The notes: a model not told the origin generated them from the sequence alone. Counted from the stretch's first letter, positions 46,153 through 56,663 are shown. The stretch: DNA of 64,000 bases from Symsagittifera roscoffensis (GCF_963678635.1 NC_087066.1:58794312-58858311), one strand, 5' to 3'. Made by a program: numbers and translations.

Positions 46153-47856
46153 TTACAAATAAGTGGGTTGTTAGTTAGATGGATTATGATTGGTTAATAT
46201 TAAATATTTTACAGTGGTAAAATATCCAATTTATGCAATTATAAAATGTAGTTTAGATCAGGTTCCACCCATCCGGGTTTTACAGAGTTTTTTAGAATTA
46301 TCTTTCTGCAATTTGAAGGATGGATGATGAACGTTGATATTTGGTGAATATCATTTTCTTGTCCGGTTCCTCTTGGATAAGGAAGTTCCAGGACGCTGGA
46401 ATTATGGACAGGAAATTGTTATGTCGTCATTCGACAACGACTGTGATTCCCAATGAAATCAATCCGATTTCAAGGTGGTTTGCTATGATGGTTTTTTTTG
46501 TATTATGTAGAGAACTTGTTTTGTGTGCAACCTCGTCTGGGAATGGCGTGACGATCGTGTGTGGAAGGGATGCCTTGTAACTCGGATCTGTACGTATACT
46601 TGAACATCGAGGTGGTCATTGGTCTAGTTCAATGAAGTCCTTTTCTGCGAAGTCAAGTCGTACTCTAAATCCTTTGAGTTGTGATTGTGGACGGCATGTC
46701 GGTTGTGCTTAGCCATTTTTTTATTCGAGTGTGATGGGATCATCTAGTCTTTGGATGTTCGTCTTTGTTGTTGTCTATTGATCTATATACTGCAAAGTAT
46801 GATTTACATTTTATAAAATTATGTTAATTCAATTTTTTAATCATGATTTTAGTTAGTCGTTTTCACAAAAGCGTTTTGTTTTAGTTTGGTTATTTTGAAG
46901 AGTTACTCACCCTTGAGTACCTCTTATTAAAAAGCAAAGCGTAGATGTAGCGCGGTGGGTTAGGCCGGCTATAGAGCATGCTCAGGACGTCCTCTCTGGT
47001 GGGTTGTGCCAGGAGTGCGAGTATGATTTCATGCTGTTTCTTTAAGAGGTCCTGTTATGTGATAACGTTTTATGTATGGTTTATGTTGGTCTTTCTTATG
47101 TTACTTTGGTTGTGTCCTTTTTTCAAAAATCAAAATGTTTTTGACATGGGTTTGTCTTGCGACTTTTTTGTGTTTTATTATTTCTTTCTTAGACTTTATA
47201 ATAGTCTTCAAAAGAATAAATTATCCAGTTTTAAACTGGGTTAATCCGGTTTGGGTACCGTTGGTTTTCTTGTATTTGTCATGCTGTTATTTTATAATTT
47301 GTGGAGTTTAGTAAGCTGCGTTGGTTAGTTTGGTTTAGTATATAATTCCTTTCCAACCGGGTTAAAGGAAAGTTTGAAACTTGTTATCGTGTGTTAGAGT
47401 TTTTGAGTGTGAAAACTTGAAACTTAAAATCATTATTTAAACAATTCTTCGTGGGCGAGCTGTGCAAGTTTGGATAGAATTCTTGTGCGAGTGAATAAAA
47501 ATATTTGAAAAGGTTAGTACTGCTTTCTCATTTTATCAATTTATTGCCTAGAATTAGAATTTTACTACGTTTGGAGGAATTTTAAAATTATAAATTTTCA
47601 TCGTAATTAAGTTTACTGCTTCATGGGGAAATAATTTAAAGATAAAATTACTACATTTGGTATGAATTTTATTACATTATTTAGTGCAAGAAATTTACGA
47701 ATTTTAAGAGAATTTAACAAGTTTGTATTTTTATTTTTCTTTTCTGTTTTGTAGGTGATCGTGGTGTGAAGACTAGAAATAAAAATGAAACAATAATAAA
47801 AAATGGTTAGTACTAATTTAAATTTTTTAGTGAATAGTATTTCAAATTATACTTAC
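46153..47856. other. T/G-rich noncoding region, possible 3' LTR area
   Basis: Plus strand strongly T-rich with no minus-strand coding frame. This is where the 3' LTR of the retroelement would lie, but no matching copy is visible at the right side of the window. Plus-strand splice-like signals occur at 47511-47516 (AAAAG|GTTAGT) and 47731-47756 (pyrimidine tract, TTTTGTAG|GTGATC). Confidence 0.35.
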
Positions 47857-47857
47857 C

Positions 47858-48869
47858 TGTTAATGTTCTGGGAAAAAGCCGTGGGTGAAGATGTCGTGTA
47901 TCATATCTGATGTTGTTAGTAATTTGGCTAGTATGCGTATGATGTTTTTAGTTTGTAGCAGTGGCCAAAGCAATTGAAGTGCTTTAATGGTTTTTAGTTC
48001 TTCAGTGCCTACTGCAAACTCGTAAGGTGTGTTTTGAATGAGGTTATATATTTTATGATTGTATTTAGTATTGTGAATGAATTCTAATATTGGTATTTCA
48101 ATAGGCTGGATAAATTCATGCGGGATAAGAAAGGGTCTGGATTCTTCGGCATTAAAGGTCTACGTGATGGGACAAAAGATATACATTTGGGTAACTGCGT
48201 CATAGTTGCGGAGGATGCCGTGGAGGTTAGTATTTTTGATGCAAATGTAAAATTAAGAAAAAATGGTGACGTGTACTTTGAGTTAAGAAACTGAAAACGA
48301 TGGTGAGGTTGTCTTGATGGGGTATGCAAATCAAAATGATTTTGTATAAAACGATAGTATGTATATGTGTGGGTTTGTTTAGCGCGTAACATAATATTGT
48401 GGGAACAGTGCAAATCGCGTTCAAGTGGTGAAAGAAAGTGAAAGGTTAGTGAAAATAACTGAAATTTGTCGTAGAAACTTGCGTAAGCTTGAATATCAGC
48501 TAGTGATTCTGAAATGATGTGATCATACTTTCTATCAAAAATATTAAGTGTGAATACGTATGATGTTTTGATGAAAAATTTATCTGTTAGTTGCGGGTTA
48601 GCGAAGCGGTCTTCATCTAAAAATTGGTCTTGATTAGGTCGGATGATATTATGGTCGTAATATTCTATTGTAAATTCGTTAGCTCGGGGTGCAGTGAATG
48701 TTTTTAGTAATTTTTTGTATCCTACGTAAGTAAATTGTCGAGGTGTTAGTGTTGTAGTGAGTCTATATAACATGTCTTTGTTCTTTTCTATATTGTCATG
48801 AGTATTAGTTAGTGGTAGGCAAAGGGGGTTAGTAAAATGATAATAAGCTGTCCAATGAAGTGTTGGCAT
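47858..48869 (-). pseudogene. Accessory ORF region at the retroelement 3' end
   Basis: A 261-residue ORF (48869-48084) with aromatic-rich, ordered composition (RQFTYVGYKKLLKTF; SLADIQAYASFYDKF). Its meaningful frame appears to shift near 48.2 kb into another that stays open to a TAA near 47860 (TPYEFAVGTEELKTIKALQL). A strong donor consensus CAG|GTAAGT follows immediately at 47857/47856. No known domain. An extra structural or regulatory protein of the element is possible. Confidence 0.4.
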
Positions 48870-49213
48870 TAAAACATGTTCATCTACAAAACTACGTGTG
48901 TCATTAGTAACGTTAGGTTTGTTTAATGTATATTGTGGAAATGAGGGTAAGGTGATTGCAAGAAAATTTTTCGTGTTAGTGTGTTGCGGGTGATTAATAT
49001 ATTCGCAGGCTGTTCCGGGTTTGGTCGGGCTTGGGTGATTTGGGAATTTTCGTTTAAAAGTGCGATAAGCTCGGTGAGTGCTACTAGGTGTTTCGGTGGA
49101 TGTGGATGATTGTGTGAATGATGCAGTGTAAGCTGAGGAGGGTGTAGGAGTAGGTGGGTTTGAGGATTCTATTGTGGATGATAGTTGATGTATTGTGAGG
49201 GTGTTAGGGTGAA
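48870..49213 (-). other. Coding-like low-complexity link
   Basis: The minus strand is Pro/Ser/Thr/Asn-rich in broken frames. It joins the 49.2-49.67 kb ORF to the 48.1-48.87 kb ORF and probably belonged to one of them. Confidence 0.3.
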
Positions 49214-49669
49214 TTAACTCTTGTTGTACTGTACCAAAATTATCGAGTTCCTGGGAAATTTGGGGGGTATCTGGAAATTATTATATGATCTGTCGGAATG
49301 AAGTGGAAAATAGGTTGGGGTCACTTGCGAAGCATAAGAAAGAGTGGAAACGGATGGGAGTGAATGATTTGATGGAATTGGTTGAAAAGGGTGTTTTGAA
49401 AAAACTGAGGAGTTGGTCTGATTATAATTTGATGGAGATGGTTGGGAGTCTGCAAATTCGTCAGGGGTTTCTACATTAGGGTTATTAAATTGTGAGATAG
49501 AGTATAAAACTGAAATATCTGAGTTAGTATCAGAATTCGTGCTTGATGATATATTAATAATCGGAAAATCGGGTGGTGGGAAAGCAAAAAGTGGGATTAT
49601 TGAGATTTGAGTTTGGAGGTTGGCTGGGCGGGAAATTGAGTCATGTAGGGATCCAAGTTGTCGGCTCAT
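49214..49669 (-). CDS. Ser/Pro/Asn-rich retroelement ORF, 151 residues
   Basis: Low-complexity, probably disordered protein (SSSTNSDTNSDIS; SQPSPSNYNQTNSS). It overlaps the preceding env-like transmembrane ORF by 4 bp in another frame. It may be a cytoplasmic-tail extension reached by frameshift, or a separate accessory protein. Function unknown. Confidence 0.35.
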   Translation of the reverse strand: MSRQLGSLHDSISRPANLQTQISIIPLFAFPPPDFPIINISSSTNSDTNSDISVLYSISQFNNPNVETPDEFADSQPSPSNYNQTNSSVFSKHPFQPIPSNHSLPSVSTLSYASQVTPTYFPLHSDRSYNNFQIPPKFPRNSIILVQYNKS

Positions 49670-50406
49670 CGTGGGCTAAAAAAATGATTATTTTCAGACT
49701 GAAAAGTGGTGGTGTGGGGTTGTTCTATAATTTGTTCGTATGTATTATCATTTTGTGAAGGATGTGTCATTATATGTTGGATGGGGCTTTGTGGTATATT
49801 TGGTCTAGAATTTGGATTATTTGTGATTGCTAGGTTTCGGAAATTACGGGGAACTAATGATAATGAATGGTTTTGTGGTAGGGGTGGCATTTGTGGTGCG
49901 GTAGGTGTTATCTCTATATTATTGTGTTCTTTGTCGTAAGTGTTTTGTCTTGTGGATATTTTAGTGTTATATTCTTTTATTTGTGCATCTAGAAGTATTT
50001 TGTTTATTGATGATGAAAAAATTTCAAAAAATCCTGCAAACAGTATGCGTGCTACACTTGCTTGTCTGTTTACTTGTGTGCGTATAGCGCATGTGTTATA
50101 GATTCCTTTTAAGAGTGAGAAAAGAAATCCTATAAAGTTAAACATTGCATATAAGATAGTTAATTTTTCTAAGATGTAATAGGGCCATCCTAGAAAAGCT
50201 AGAATTTCGTTTTTTAGGGTGACAAAACCGAAAATGTTTATAGTTGAAATATCCTGTGGTCTGTATTTTTCACCGTTTAAATATATGTAGTCTTTAATGT
50301 CTTCAAAATATCCGCTATAATCTTGTGTATAAATATCTGCAAATCCTGCGGTTTCGGCAAGTTTTCTTAAATTCTGGTCAATTGACTGTCTTTGTATAGT
50401 GTCCAT
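49666..50406 (-). CDS. Env-like transmembrane ORF
   Basis: 246 residues. The N-terminal 70 are ordered and polar, ending IFGFVTLKNEIL. Residues about 72-110 are strongly hydrophobic with aromatic residues (LGWPYYILEKLTILYAMFNF), compatible with a membrane anchor. A basic/polar tail follows, then a long Pro/Asn/Gln-rich C-terminus. Its position after the surface-like ORFs and before the 3' end fits the membrane-anchored C-terminal part of a retroelement envelope protein. It lies in a different frame from 50896-50462. Confidence 0.45.
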   Translation of the reverse strand: MDTIQRQSIDQNLRKLAETAGFADIYTQDYSGYFEDIKDYIYLNGEKYRPQDISTINIFGFVTLKNEILAFLGWPYYILEKLTILYAMFNFIGFLFSLLKGIYNTCAIRTQVNRQASVARILFAGFFEIFSSSINKILLDAQIKEYNTKISTRQNTYDKEHNNIEITPTAPQMPPLPQNHSLSLVPRNFRNLAITNNPNSRPNIPQSPIQHIMTHPSQNDNTYEQIIEQPHTTTFQSENNHFFSPR

Positions 50407-50461
50407 ATGTGTTAATAATTCTTGAAACTGTTGTATTCTAATGTGATGTTGGATATCTGAT

Positions 50462-50896
50462 TTAGAATATATATTCCAATTGATTGTAAATCAATATTCG
50501 GATTACGAGCAATAGCTCTGATGCTTTCGGGTGAAAATTTAACGTAGGGTATGGTGTAAGGAGATAGTATTTGTCTTCATCAGGATTCAATTGTACCACA
50601 TTGTGGCTATTTTTTGATCCACGTGGGACTGCGGTATCCCAAAAATATGTTCGTCTCGAAAATGTGTCGACAAAATGTACTTTATTTTTATAGAATATAG
50701 GGATTCTTTTATAACAACGTTTATCTTCAAAAACATATAGTGGTGATAATTTTTTGGTACAAGTATAAAACCATAAAATATTTCCTTCGTAGTCTGGAAA
50801 ATTGATCTGTTTCCTGACAATAAATATCCTGCTTAGGGTATTATTAGTACTGCTAGTGCGAGTGATTGTAGGATTTGTGTCCTTTCCAATTCGCAC
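50462..50896 (-). CDS. Env-like ectodomain ORF
   Basis: 144 residues with an ordered, Cys- and aromatic-containing core (CYKRIPIFYKNKVHFVDTFS, then RTYFWDTAVP and VVQLNPDEDKYYLLTPYPTL). This pattern is one I associate with the envelope-like proteins of animal LTR retroelements. It should connect upstream to the 52403-51348 ORF and downstream to 50406-49666, but frame shifts separate all three here. An intervening stretch (51000-51225) is coding-like with stops. Confidence 0.45.
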   Translation of the reverse strand: MRIGKDTNPTITRTSSTNNTLSRIFIVRKQINFPDYEGNILWFYTCTKKLSPLYVFEDKRCYKRIPIFYKNKVHFVDTFSRRTYFWDTAVPRGSKNSHNVVQLNPDEDKYYLLTPYPTLNFHPKASELLLVIRILIYNQLEYIF

Positions 50897-51224
50897 AATT
50901 GGTGAAGTGTTTCTAATTCGGAGAGTGACATTTCTTGAAAAACTCGACTAATTGTGTAGTCTAACTTCATATCTAAGTGAATATCTTAATGAATATTACC
51001 AAAATAGGTGTTTTTCATTAGTGATAGTTCTTGTAAACGTGTACTTCTACTGTCATGTGTCTTTAGTTTTCCACCATGTTGACCTGTGCTTTTTTGAAAG
51101 TTAACTGGTATGTATGATGTTCCTTCATTTAGAGGGTGATCTGTGGCATCAGGGTCAAATTTTATTTTTCAAGTGGTCATGTCGAAACCTTTTTCGTATT
51201 CGACAAGTATTTCAGAATATTGTG

Positions 51225-51342
51225 TTTTATTATCAAAATATGCTGGGAAAGACCTGAGACATGCATAAACGTGCGTTTCAGGCCCTGAAACGCTCGTTTA
51301 TGCATGTCTCAGGTCTTCCCCCAGCATATTTTGATAATAAAA
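51225..51342. repeat. 118-bp near-perfect palindrome
   Basis: Arms of about 58 bp, from TTTTATTATCAAAATATGCTG to CAGCATATTTTGATAATAAAA, meet at TTTCAGG-C-CCTGAAA with essentially no loop. Only a couple of mismatches occur (GTGCG/CGCTC and GGGAAAG/CTTCCCCC regions). Its right end is 6 bp from the stop of the env-like surface ORF. Confidence 0.95.
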
Positions 51343-51347
51343 CTAAT

Positions 51348-52403
51348 TTATAAAGTTTTTGGTTTTATTGGATTTCTGTATTTGCATGCAATTTCTGTTT
51401 CTTGATATATTTGGAAACGTGATAATTTATTTTCTATATCATGAATGTTTCTAAAATCATTACTTTGTTTTCGAGATGGATTTACTTGTTCGTATGGAAA
51501 TGATTCTATAAAATATTTTTCATGAAATTTTATCATTCGAGCGTGTATTTTTGCTACTTGAAATGTTGTGCATGTATCTTCGGGAAACCAAACAATTGTT
51601 GCTTGTGTCCGTGTTGTAGGGTCACAATAACCTTGATCATTTTTGCAAGGTAATGTAATTTCTTGATAGATCATCGTGTTATCTGATAAATCTCGTGTGA
51701 GTTGTACTTTTTCGAGTTGTAATTTCCCATCGAAAAACATTATTTCTTGATAGCCTTTATTTTTTGTGTTGGCTTTGCAGTTTGAGGGGTCATTTATTCC
51801 AATGTGTGGTATCCAGTGTTTATCATGTATGTCATAAGTTAATCTTCCGTGTGCGCCGTTGTATGGGTATTTTTTGTCTAGTTTTATATGTCCTTGATAT
51901 CTTTCAAGCTGTGTTTGGTGTACAGAATCGGCAAAGACTTGGAAATTTAATATTTTCCGGTCTGTGATTCTATTTCTTGTGATGTTTAGTCTGAGTAGTT
52001 CGTTTTTACAGTCATCGGGATTTAGATGTAAAAGTCTCTCTATATTACTTTGATAGAATGATTCGTGATCAAGTCGGTTCTTACTTCCATTGGAAACTTG
52101 TGAACAGTGTACTTTCTTTTCGGAAAATGTTACTGTAAATTTATATCCTGTGATTGTTGTTGCTCGGGCTTTCGAATACAGTGTTGCTATCACATTTGTA
52201 GTTTCTATAGCTTGTGGTTCTGTTTCGCATTGTAATATTTGATTTATTGCATATTTGTGTAGTGTTTTTTGTTCGTTTTCTTCATAATCGTAGTGTGTTA
52301 CTAATAAATCCTGGGGTCCTGTGCGAGGAGAAGGATTTGTGTTCTGTTCTGAAAACATTAGAAAAAAGATGTGTTGAAATGTTAATATTTTTAGAATATA
52401 CAT
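51348..52403 (-). CDS. Env-like surface ORF with signal peptide
   Basis: 351 residues from ATG 52403. Residues 1-17 are hydrophobic (YILKILTFQHIFFLMF), a likely signal peptide. At least seven Cys residues follow, several in pairs likely to form disulphides, and a few N-x-S/T sites. No transmembrane segment is present, so it resembles the secreted surface part of an envelope, with the anchor encoded further left. Receptor or target unknown. The ORF ends next to the palindrome, which may have truncated it. Confidence 0.5.
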   Translation of the reverse strand: MYILKILTFQHIFFLMFSEQNTNPSPRTGPQDLLVTHYDYEENEQKTLHKYAINQILQCETEPQAIETTNVIATLYSKARATTITGYKFTVTFSEKKVHCSQVSNGSKNRLDHESFYQSNIERLLHLNPDDCKNELLRLNITRNRITDRKILNFQVFADSVHQTQLERYQGHIKLDKKYPYNGAHGRLTYDIHDKHWIPHIGINDPSNCKANTKNKGYQEIMFFDGKLQLEKVQLTRDLSDNTMIYQEITLPCKNDQGYCDPTTRTQATIVWFPEDTCTTFQVAKIHARMIKFHEKYFIESFPYEQVNPSRKQSNDFRNIHDIENKLSRFQIYQETEIACKYRNPIKPKTL

Positions 52404-52474
52404 AGGTATGATAATCCTGAGTATGAGTTATAAAATGTGATGTAACCAATTGTGTTTTTGGTATATCTATCGTA

Positions 52475-53149
52475 TTAATATATTACTTCAGTTGTTATAA
52501 ATGGTGATGGTAGCAAATGAGCTGTTATATTTGGTAGATTTAATGGGTAGGGATGTTGAACAATTTTATTAAGTTTGATCGTGATTTCGAATTTTAATTG
52601 TAGACTATTTTGTTGAAGTATTTGAATATTGTGGTCAGGAATATTTTCGTGGATATCTTGTCTATATTGTAGTCTATTGAGTGCCCAACTGTGGAGTCGG
52701 TTACTTTCTTGATGTTGTCCAAATAATGGTGGGGGTGCTACGAATGTGTTCCAATCTAATCGTAAAGGGATATTTGTTGATGATTGTTCGCGATATCTAG
52801 CGTCGAGGTTATTTGGAAAATTTAAAAAAAAAAGCGTCGGTGAATTTTGACTTAATGATGGTGTTGATGTTAGTGATAATGTTTCTGGTAGTGATGATAG
52901 TGTTGTATCCGTAAAAATATCTATTGGGTCGCTTACTAAGTTTGGTTCACCTTGTGTATATGAGTGTGTTGTCCAATATGGTAGTCGTGTTGTGGGATTG
53001 GGGGGGTTAAAGGGATTTTCACGTATTTGTTCAGATGATGGGGTTGAACCTAAGTAATCTGCTACGTTGTGAAAGGAGTGGGGGAGTTTCTGGTAATGTA
53101 CTATTTGGGTTTTCTGAAGTAGTTGGTGGTGGTGATTGGGGTATATCAA
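52475..53149 (-). CDS. Pro/Ser/Thr-rich retroelement ORF, 224 residues
   Basis: The N-terminal two thirds are low complexity (TPSSEQIRENPFNPPNP; LSLTSTPSLSQNSPT). The last 90 residues look ordered (RLDWNTFVAPPPLFGQ; FEITIKLNKIVQHPYPLNLP). No known domain and no close start context. It lies between integrase and the env-like surface ORF, where accessory genes of complex retroelements occur. Confidence 0.35.
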   Translation of the reverse strand: MIYPNHHHQLLQKTQIVHYQKLPHSFHNVADYLGSTPSSEQIRENPFNPPNPTTRLPYWTTHSYTQGEPNLVSDPIDIFTDTTLSSLPETLSLTSTPSLSQNSPTLFFLNFPNNLDARYREQSSTNIPLRLDWNTFVAPPPLFGQHQESNRLHSWALNRLQYRQDIHENIPDHNIQILQQNSLQLKFEITIKLNKIVQHPYPLNLPNITAHLLPSPFITTEVIY

Positions 53150-53507
53150 AATGAACTCTAGGGGTTTGAAAACTTCTGTTTCGTCGTGGATGTATAATTT
53201 GTCTATTTATTTCAACTGTATTTTGGTTTTGACTAATGTTTCTACTTAATTCTTGTGGTAATGTGGGTTACAAGTTATATGTTGGTTCACTTAGGGGTGC
53301 CTGTTGCTGAACTGGTTCTAATGGTTCGGATAAGCGAGCGTGTCGTTCTTCAAAAGTGTATGGATTATCTTGAAAAGAAATTCGTGTGGATGTTTGGGGG
53401 TTTTGGGTAGTTGTAGGTATTGTTGGGTTTTCTTGGGATGATGTCGGTGAAGACTGATTTTGTGATTGTTGGTTAGCAATTTTTGAAAGTGTTCTGATTG
53501 ATTTTTT
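53150..53507 (-). other. Coding-like low-complexity stretch
   Basis: Minus-strand frames rich in Pro, Asn, His and Thr with stops. A 75-codon ORF (53318-53545) is His/Lys/Pro-rich and probably a shadow or fragment of the flanking ORFs. Confidence 0.3.
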
Positions 53508-53696
53508 TTAGTGGGAAGATTTATGTTTATTGTAGTATTCTTCAATGAAAAGAATTAAAAGGATTGTTGCTAAGGCAAATGTGATTATTGCCTTTTTTAC
53601 ACATTTGCACATTGTCAATATTAGGGATGATAAAAATATGATGAAAATTACAAACAATAAAAAAATATCTGTTCTACTAAAAATTGTTCGTATCAT
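53508..53696 (-). CDS. Small two-helix membrane protein ORF
   Basis: 62 residues from ATG 53696. Two hydrophobic segments (about residues 10-28 IFLLFVIFIIFLSSLIL and 36-51 IITFALATILLILFI) are separated by a basic, Cys-containing loop (CKCVKK). It would be a small integral membrane protein of the element. Genomic T-richness alone can generate such hydrophobic ORFs, so confidence is modest. Confidence 0.35.
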   Translation of the reverse strand: MIRTIFSRTDIFLLFVIFIIFLSSLILTMCKCVKKAIITFALATILLILFIEEYYNKHKSSH

Positions 53697-53789
53697 TTAA
53701 ATAGACTTTGGATTATCGTACCTATGAATATGATCAATGATTTGGGAAAGTTGGAGATATATTTCAAATAGGGAGTAGAAAATTTAAAA

Positions 53790-54145
53790 AATGTTGCAAA
53801 AAATTATTAAAATGATTATAAAAGCTTCAAAAGTATCAAATAGAAATATGAACAAAAGTTTGAATAGTATGGAAAAGTTTATTAAAAGATTTAAAATTGT
53901 ATTATTAAAGATATTGACTGATCGAGAGAAGAGCATTTCAGAAATGGTTTCTTTGTCGAATATTTTTTGTTGTTTGAGGCGAGATTCAAGTGTGGTCGAG
54001 TTATTTATTGATTTTTTGACAAGTGGGTTGAGTTTTGTGAAAAGTTGTTGGGGGCTAATTTTATGGTGTTTGGGAGGTCTTCTTTGCTTGATTTTTATTT
54101 TTCGGGTGATCTGGGGTATTTTTGAGATATTTTTACTTTAGGCCA
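53790..54145 (-). CDS. Possible retroelement ORF without ATG
   Basis: The minus-strand frame is open for about 110 codons. Its polar first part has coiled-coil character (LVKKSINNSTTLESRLKQQK), followed by a hydrophobic end (LLFIFLFDTFEAFIIILIIF). The opposite strand also has a 116-codon ORF here; I prefer the minus strand because every other element ORF lies on it. There is no initiator, so splicing or frameshifting would be needed. Confidence 0.25.
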
Positions 54146-54741
54146 AATGAATTTGGTTCTTTTTTACTTTAGGCTAATTTATTATTTTTGGTTGGAGGGT
54201 TTTTGAGGTCTGAGTTGGGAAAATATTGTTGATCTTTGCGTTATTGGATAGGGGAGGGTTGTAATATTATGGTGGTATTTATTTTAATTGTCAAGTTTTA
54301 GCGAGTTGCTTATTTTTGACCTGGAGGTTGTAAAGTTATAGTTATAGATATGCCTGGAGTTTAATATCTTTCGGCTAATAGCTTGGTGTTAGAGATATAG
54401 AAGGTAACGGATTTAAGTGAATCCTATTGGCTGAATCTGAACTAAAATTGTTGCGTGTTTGTCAGCATGTTATTTTGAAAAATGAAAGATCAAAATGATC
54501 CAGAGGTGCAAAGATTATTAATTTTAAAATTAAAGTTGTTTTTGAATTTCAACTTTCTTTAATATTTTAGATTGTGGGATGAATGTTTTGTAGTTTTTAC
54601 GTAGTTGATTTCTAAGTTGTGATGATTTTCTATGTTCTGATTTTTCTACTTGTTTTTGTGGTAGAATTTTTTCTATCATTTTCCTATTTTTTCTTTCTTT
54701 TTGAGGTATTTTTGGGTCTGGCGTTTTTGTATTGTTCTGAG
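54146..54741. other. T-rich spacer after integrase
   Basis: No supported coding region on the minus strand. The hydrophobic plus-strand ORF 54619-54819 is a product of T-richness. Confidence 0.35.
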
Positions 54742-55137
54742 TTATGGTTTTTTTGTTTTTTGATTTTGTTTTTCATGATGAACGTTGTGTTGTTCATCTA
54801 TTTCTTTTTCTGTATGTGAATGATTTTGAATAACTTTTAAGCCTGTGAAGGAATATAATTGAGTTAATTCGCGTAGCGCGTATTCTTTTGGGTAGTAGGG
54901 CAATAGATTGTATCGATGTTGAACATTTTCCTTTTTATTTGAATCTGTGAGTTTATACGTTACGTCAGTTGGTTTGGCAATTAATTGGTATGGTTTTTTT
55001 CGAAGGGGTTGTAATTTTTTAGAGATTCCTTTTTGTGTATTAAAATTAGGTATTAAGACAAATGTTCCAATTTTTAAATCTGTGGCTGGTGTAAAGCGTG
55101 AATTAATTTGGTCGTTAATATTTTGCCTTTGTAACAA
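54742..55137 (-). CDS. Integrase C-terminal domain
   Basis: 131 residues. TDLKIGTFVLIPNF, PLRKKPYQLI and VTYKLTD form the small beta-barrel (SH3-like) found at the C-terminus of Ty3/gypsy integrases, followed by QHRYNLLPYYPKE. It is in the same frame as the integrase core (56058-55300) and separated from it by a stop at 55300 and about 160 bp, so the two were one protein. Confidence 0.65.
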   Translation of the reverse strand: MLQRQNINDQINSRFTPATDLKIGTFVLIPNFNTQKGISKKLQPLRKKPYQLIAKPTDVTYKLTDSNKKENVQHRYNLLPYYPKEYALRELTQLYSFTGLKVIQNHSHTEKEIDEQHNVHHEKQNQKTKKP

Positions 55138-55299
55138 TTTCTTTGTTACTTTGTGGTAAATTTCATTGTGTTTTTTATCTCTATTTAAAATCCATTCGGT
55201 GTTTGTGCCGGAGGCTAATTTAAGAATTTGTGGGTGATGAAAATGATCTTCATCATGTGTGTGTAAAGGTAGGTTATAACAAATTGAGTCTTTATTTGG

Positions 55300-56058
55300 T
55301 TAGCAATAACCTTGTGCATTTTTATGGGAATTTGCCGTAAACATAATTGGTTTACGTGGCTTTTGATTAAAAACAATTTTGTATGGTGACATTCCTAAAA
55401 TTGTCGTGATTTGTGAATTGTATGCTAAGGGAAATAATTTTACATCTGCTGACCATTCTGTGTAATTTGTATCATTTCCACATATGATACATCGGAGATA
55501 TTCTTGTAGTGAACGGTTCATACCTTCGACTAAACCGTTTGTCCAAGGTGCATGAGATGTACGTGGTTTATGTTTGATGTTATATAAGTGGCATAGTGTG
55601 ATGATTTCTTTATTTATGAATTCTGTACCGTTGTCTGTAACTAAGAATTCGGGTAGTCCGAATTTAGCTATCCAATGTTCATAAAGCGTCGTGTAGGCAT
55701 AATAAGCATTACAATGTGGTACTGGGTTGAGTGGTACATAATGGGTAAATGCGTCAACAATGACCATAATATAGGAGTTTCCTTCAGAGGATGGTGAAAT
55801 TGGTCCTTTTGTATCGATTGAAATGCGATGGTTAAAATATAAACTTTGTCCTTTAAAATCTTGTTTTTGTGCTTTTTGTTTTTGATTTGGATAAGGTTTG
55901 TTTATTTGACATATTATACAATCATTGCATAATTTTTTTTTCCACATTGGTGCATTTGGGAAATAAAAATTTTGTGTAAAGTTTGAGTATGTTTTCTCTG
56001 ATCCGGAGTTTCCTTTAGTATTTTGTGTATGGGAGACGTTAAAAGCTATTAATATCAT
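55300..56058 (-). pseudogene. Retroelement integrase core
   Basis: 252-residue frame. The catalytic triad is complete: D82 (ISIDTKGP), D142 (LVTDNGTEF) and E178 (LVEGMNRS), with the D-35-E spacing of retroviral-type integrases. The N-terminal zinc-binding module is degraded: H10 and the Cys pair C47/C50 are present. The GHxG position reads GNSG (N17 in place of His). The coding frame extends upstream to about 56660 with several stops. It differs in frame from RT, so at least one frameshift lies between 56664 and 56058. Confidence 0.75.
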
Positions 56059-56663
56059 ACTTAAAGGAAGACAGGGAACTTTTGAATCATTTAAATTATA
56101 TTCTAAAAGATCTGTATTTTCATTAATTGCTGTGTTATTAAATTTTCGAAAATATCGGAGGAATGTTTTATTTCATAGAATTGTGGTATCTGCTTTTACG
56201 GGCTTAGTTTTGTATTTGTGCCATGATTTTAACTGTCTAATTACTGGGTCGAGATTTTGATATTGTTTTAAGAGTTCAAGTGTAATTTTATCTGTTGGGG
56301 GGAGAAAAATATTGTCAATTTCTAGTTTTGATAGGGGAATTGTGTCAAGTGTGTCATGGAGGTCAAAAACTTGATTTATTGTGTATTTTGAATCATTTGT
56401 TTGCGGTCCTGATAAATTTATTTTATCGGTTAAATTTTCTTTTTCGATTAATGGAAAAAGGTCTTTTTTGTGCGAATGTTGTTTTATTCTTTTTTGTTGA
56501 GTGTTATTTTCTATTCATTGTGAGTATGGAATTGGTTTGAAAGTTGATGTTCCTAGTAAATCAACTTCGTAGTGATTATTTTGGCAATCTAAGTAAAGTG
56601 GGAAATGTTATAGATTATTTATCTGTGATTGATCAATGTCAGTTTTTACTGCATATTTGCATT
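56059..56663 (-). pseudogene. RT-integrase linker, broken
   Basis: Coding-like sequence between RNase H and integrase, with recognisable pieces (LLKQYQNLDPVIRQLKSWHK) and three or more stops plus a frameshift. It marks the copy as inactive. Confidence 0.5.

Noticed and set aside
53791-54141. Plus-strand 116-codon ORF with a hydrophobic C-terminus
   Set aside because: All recognisable element genes are on the minus strand; T-rich plus-strand sequence generates Phe/Leu/Ile-rich ORFs by chance.
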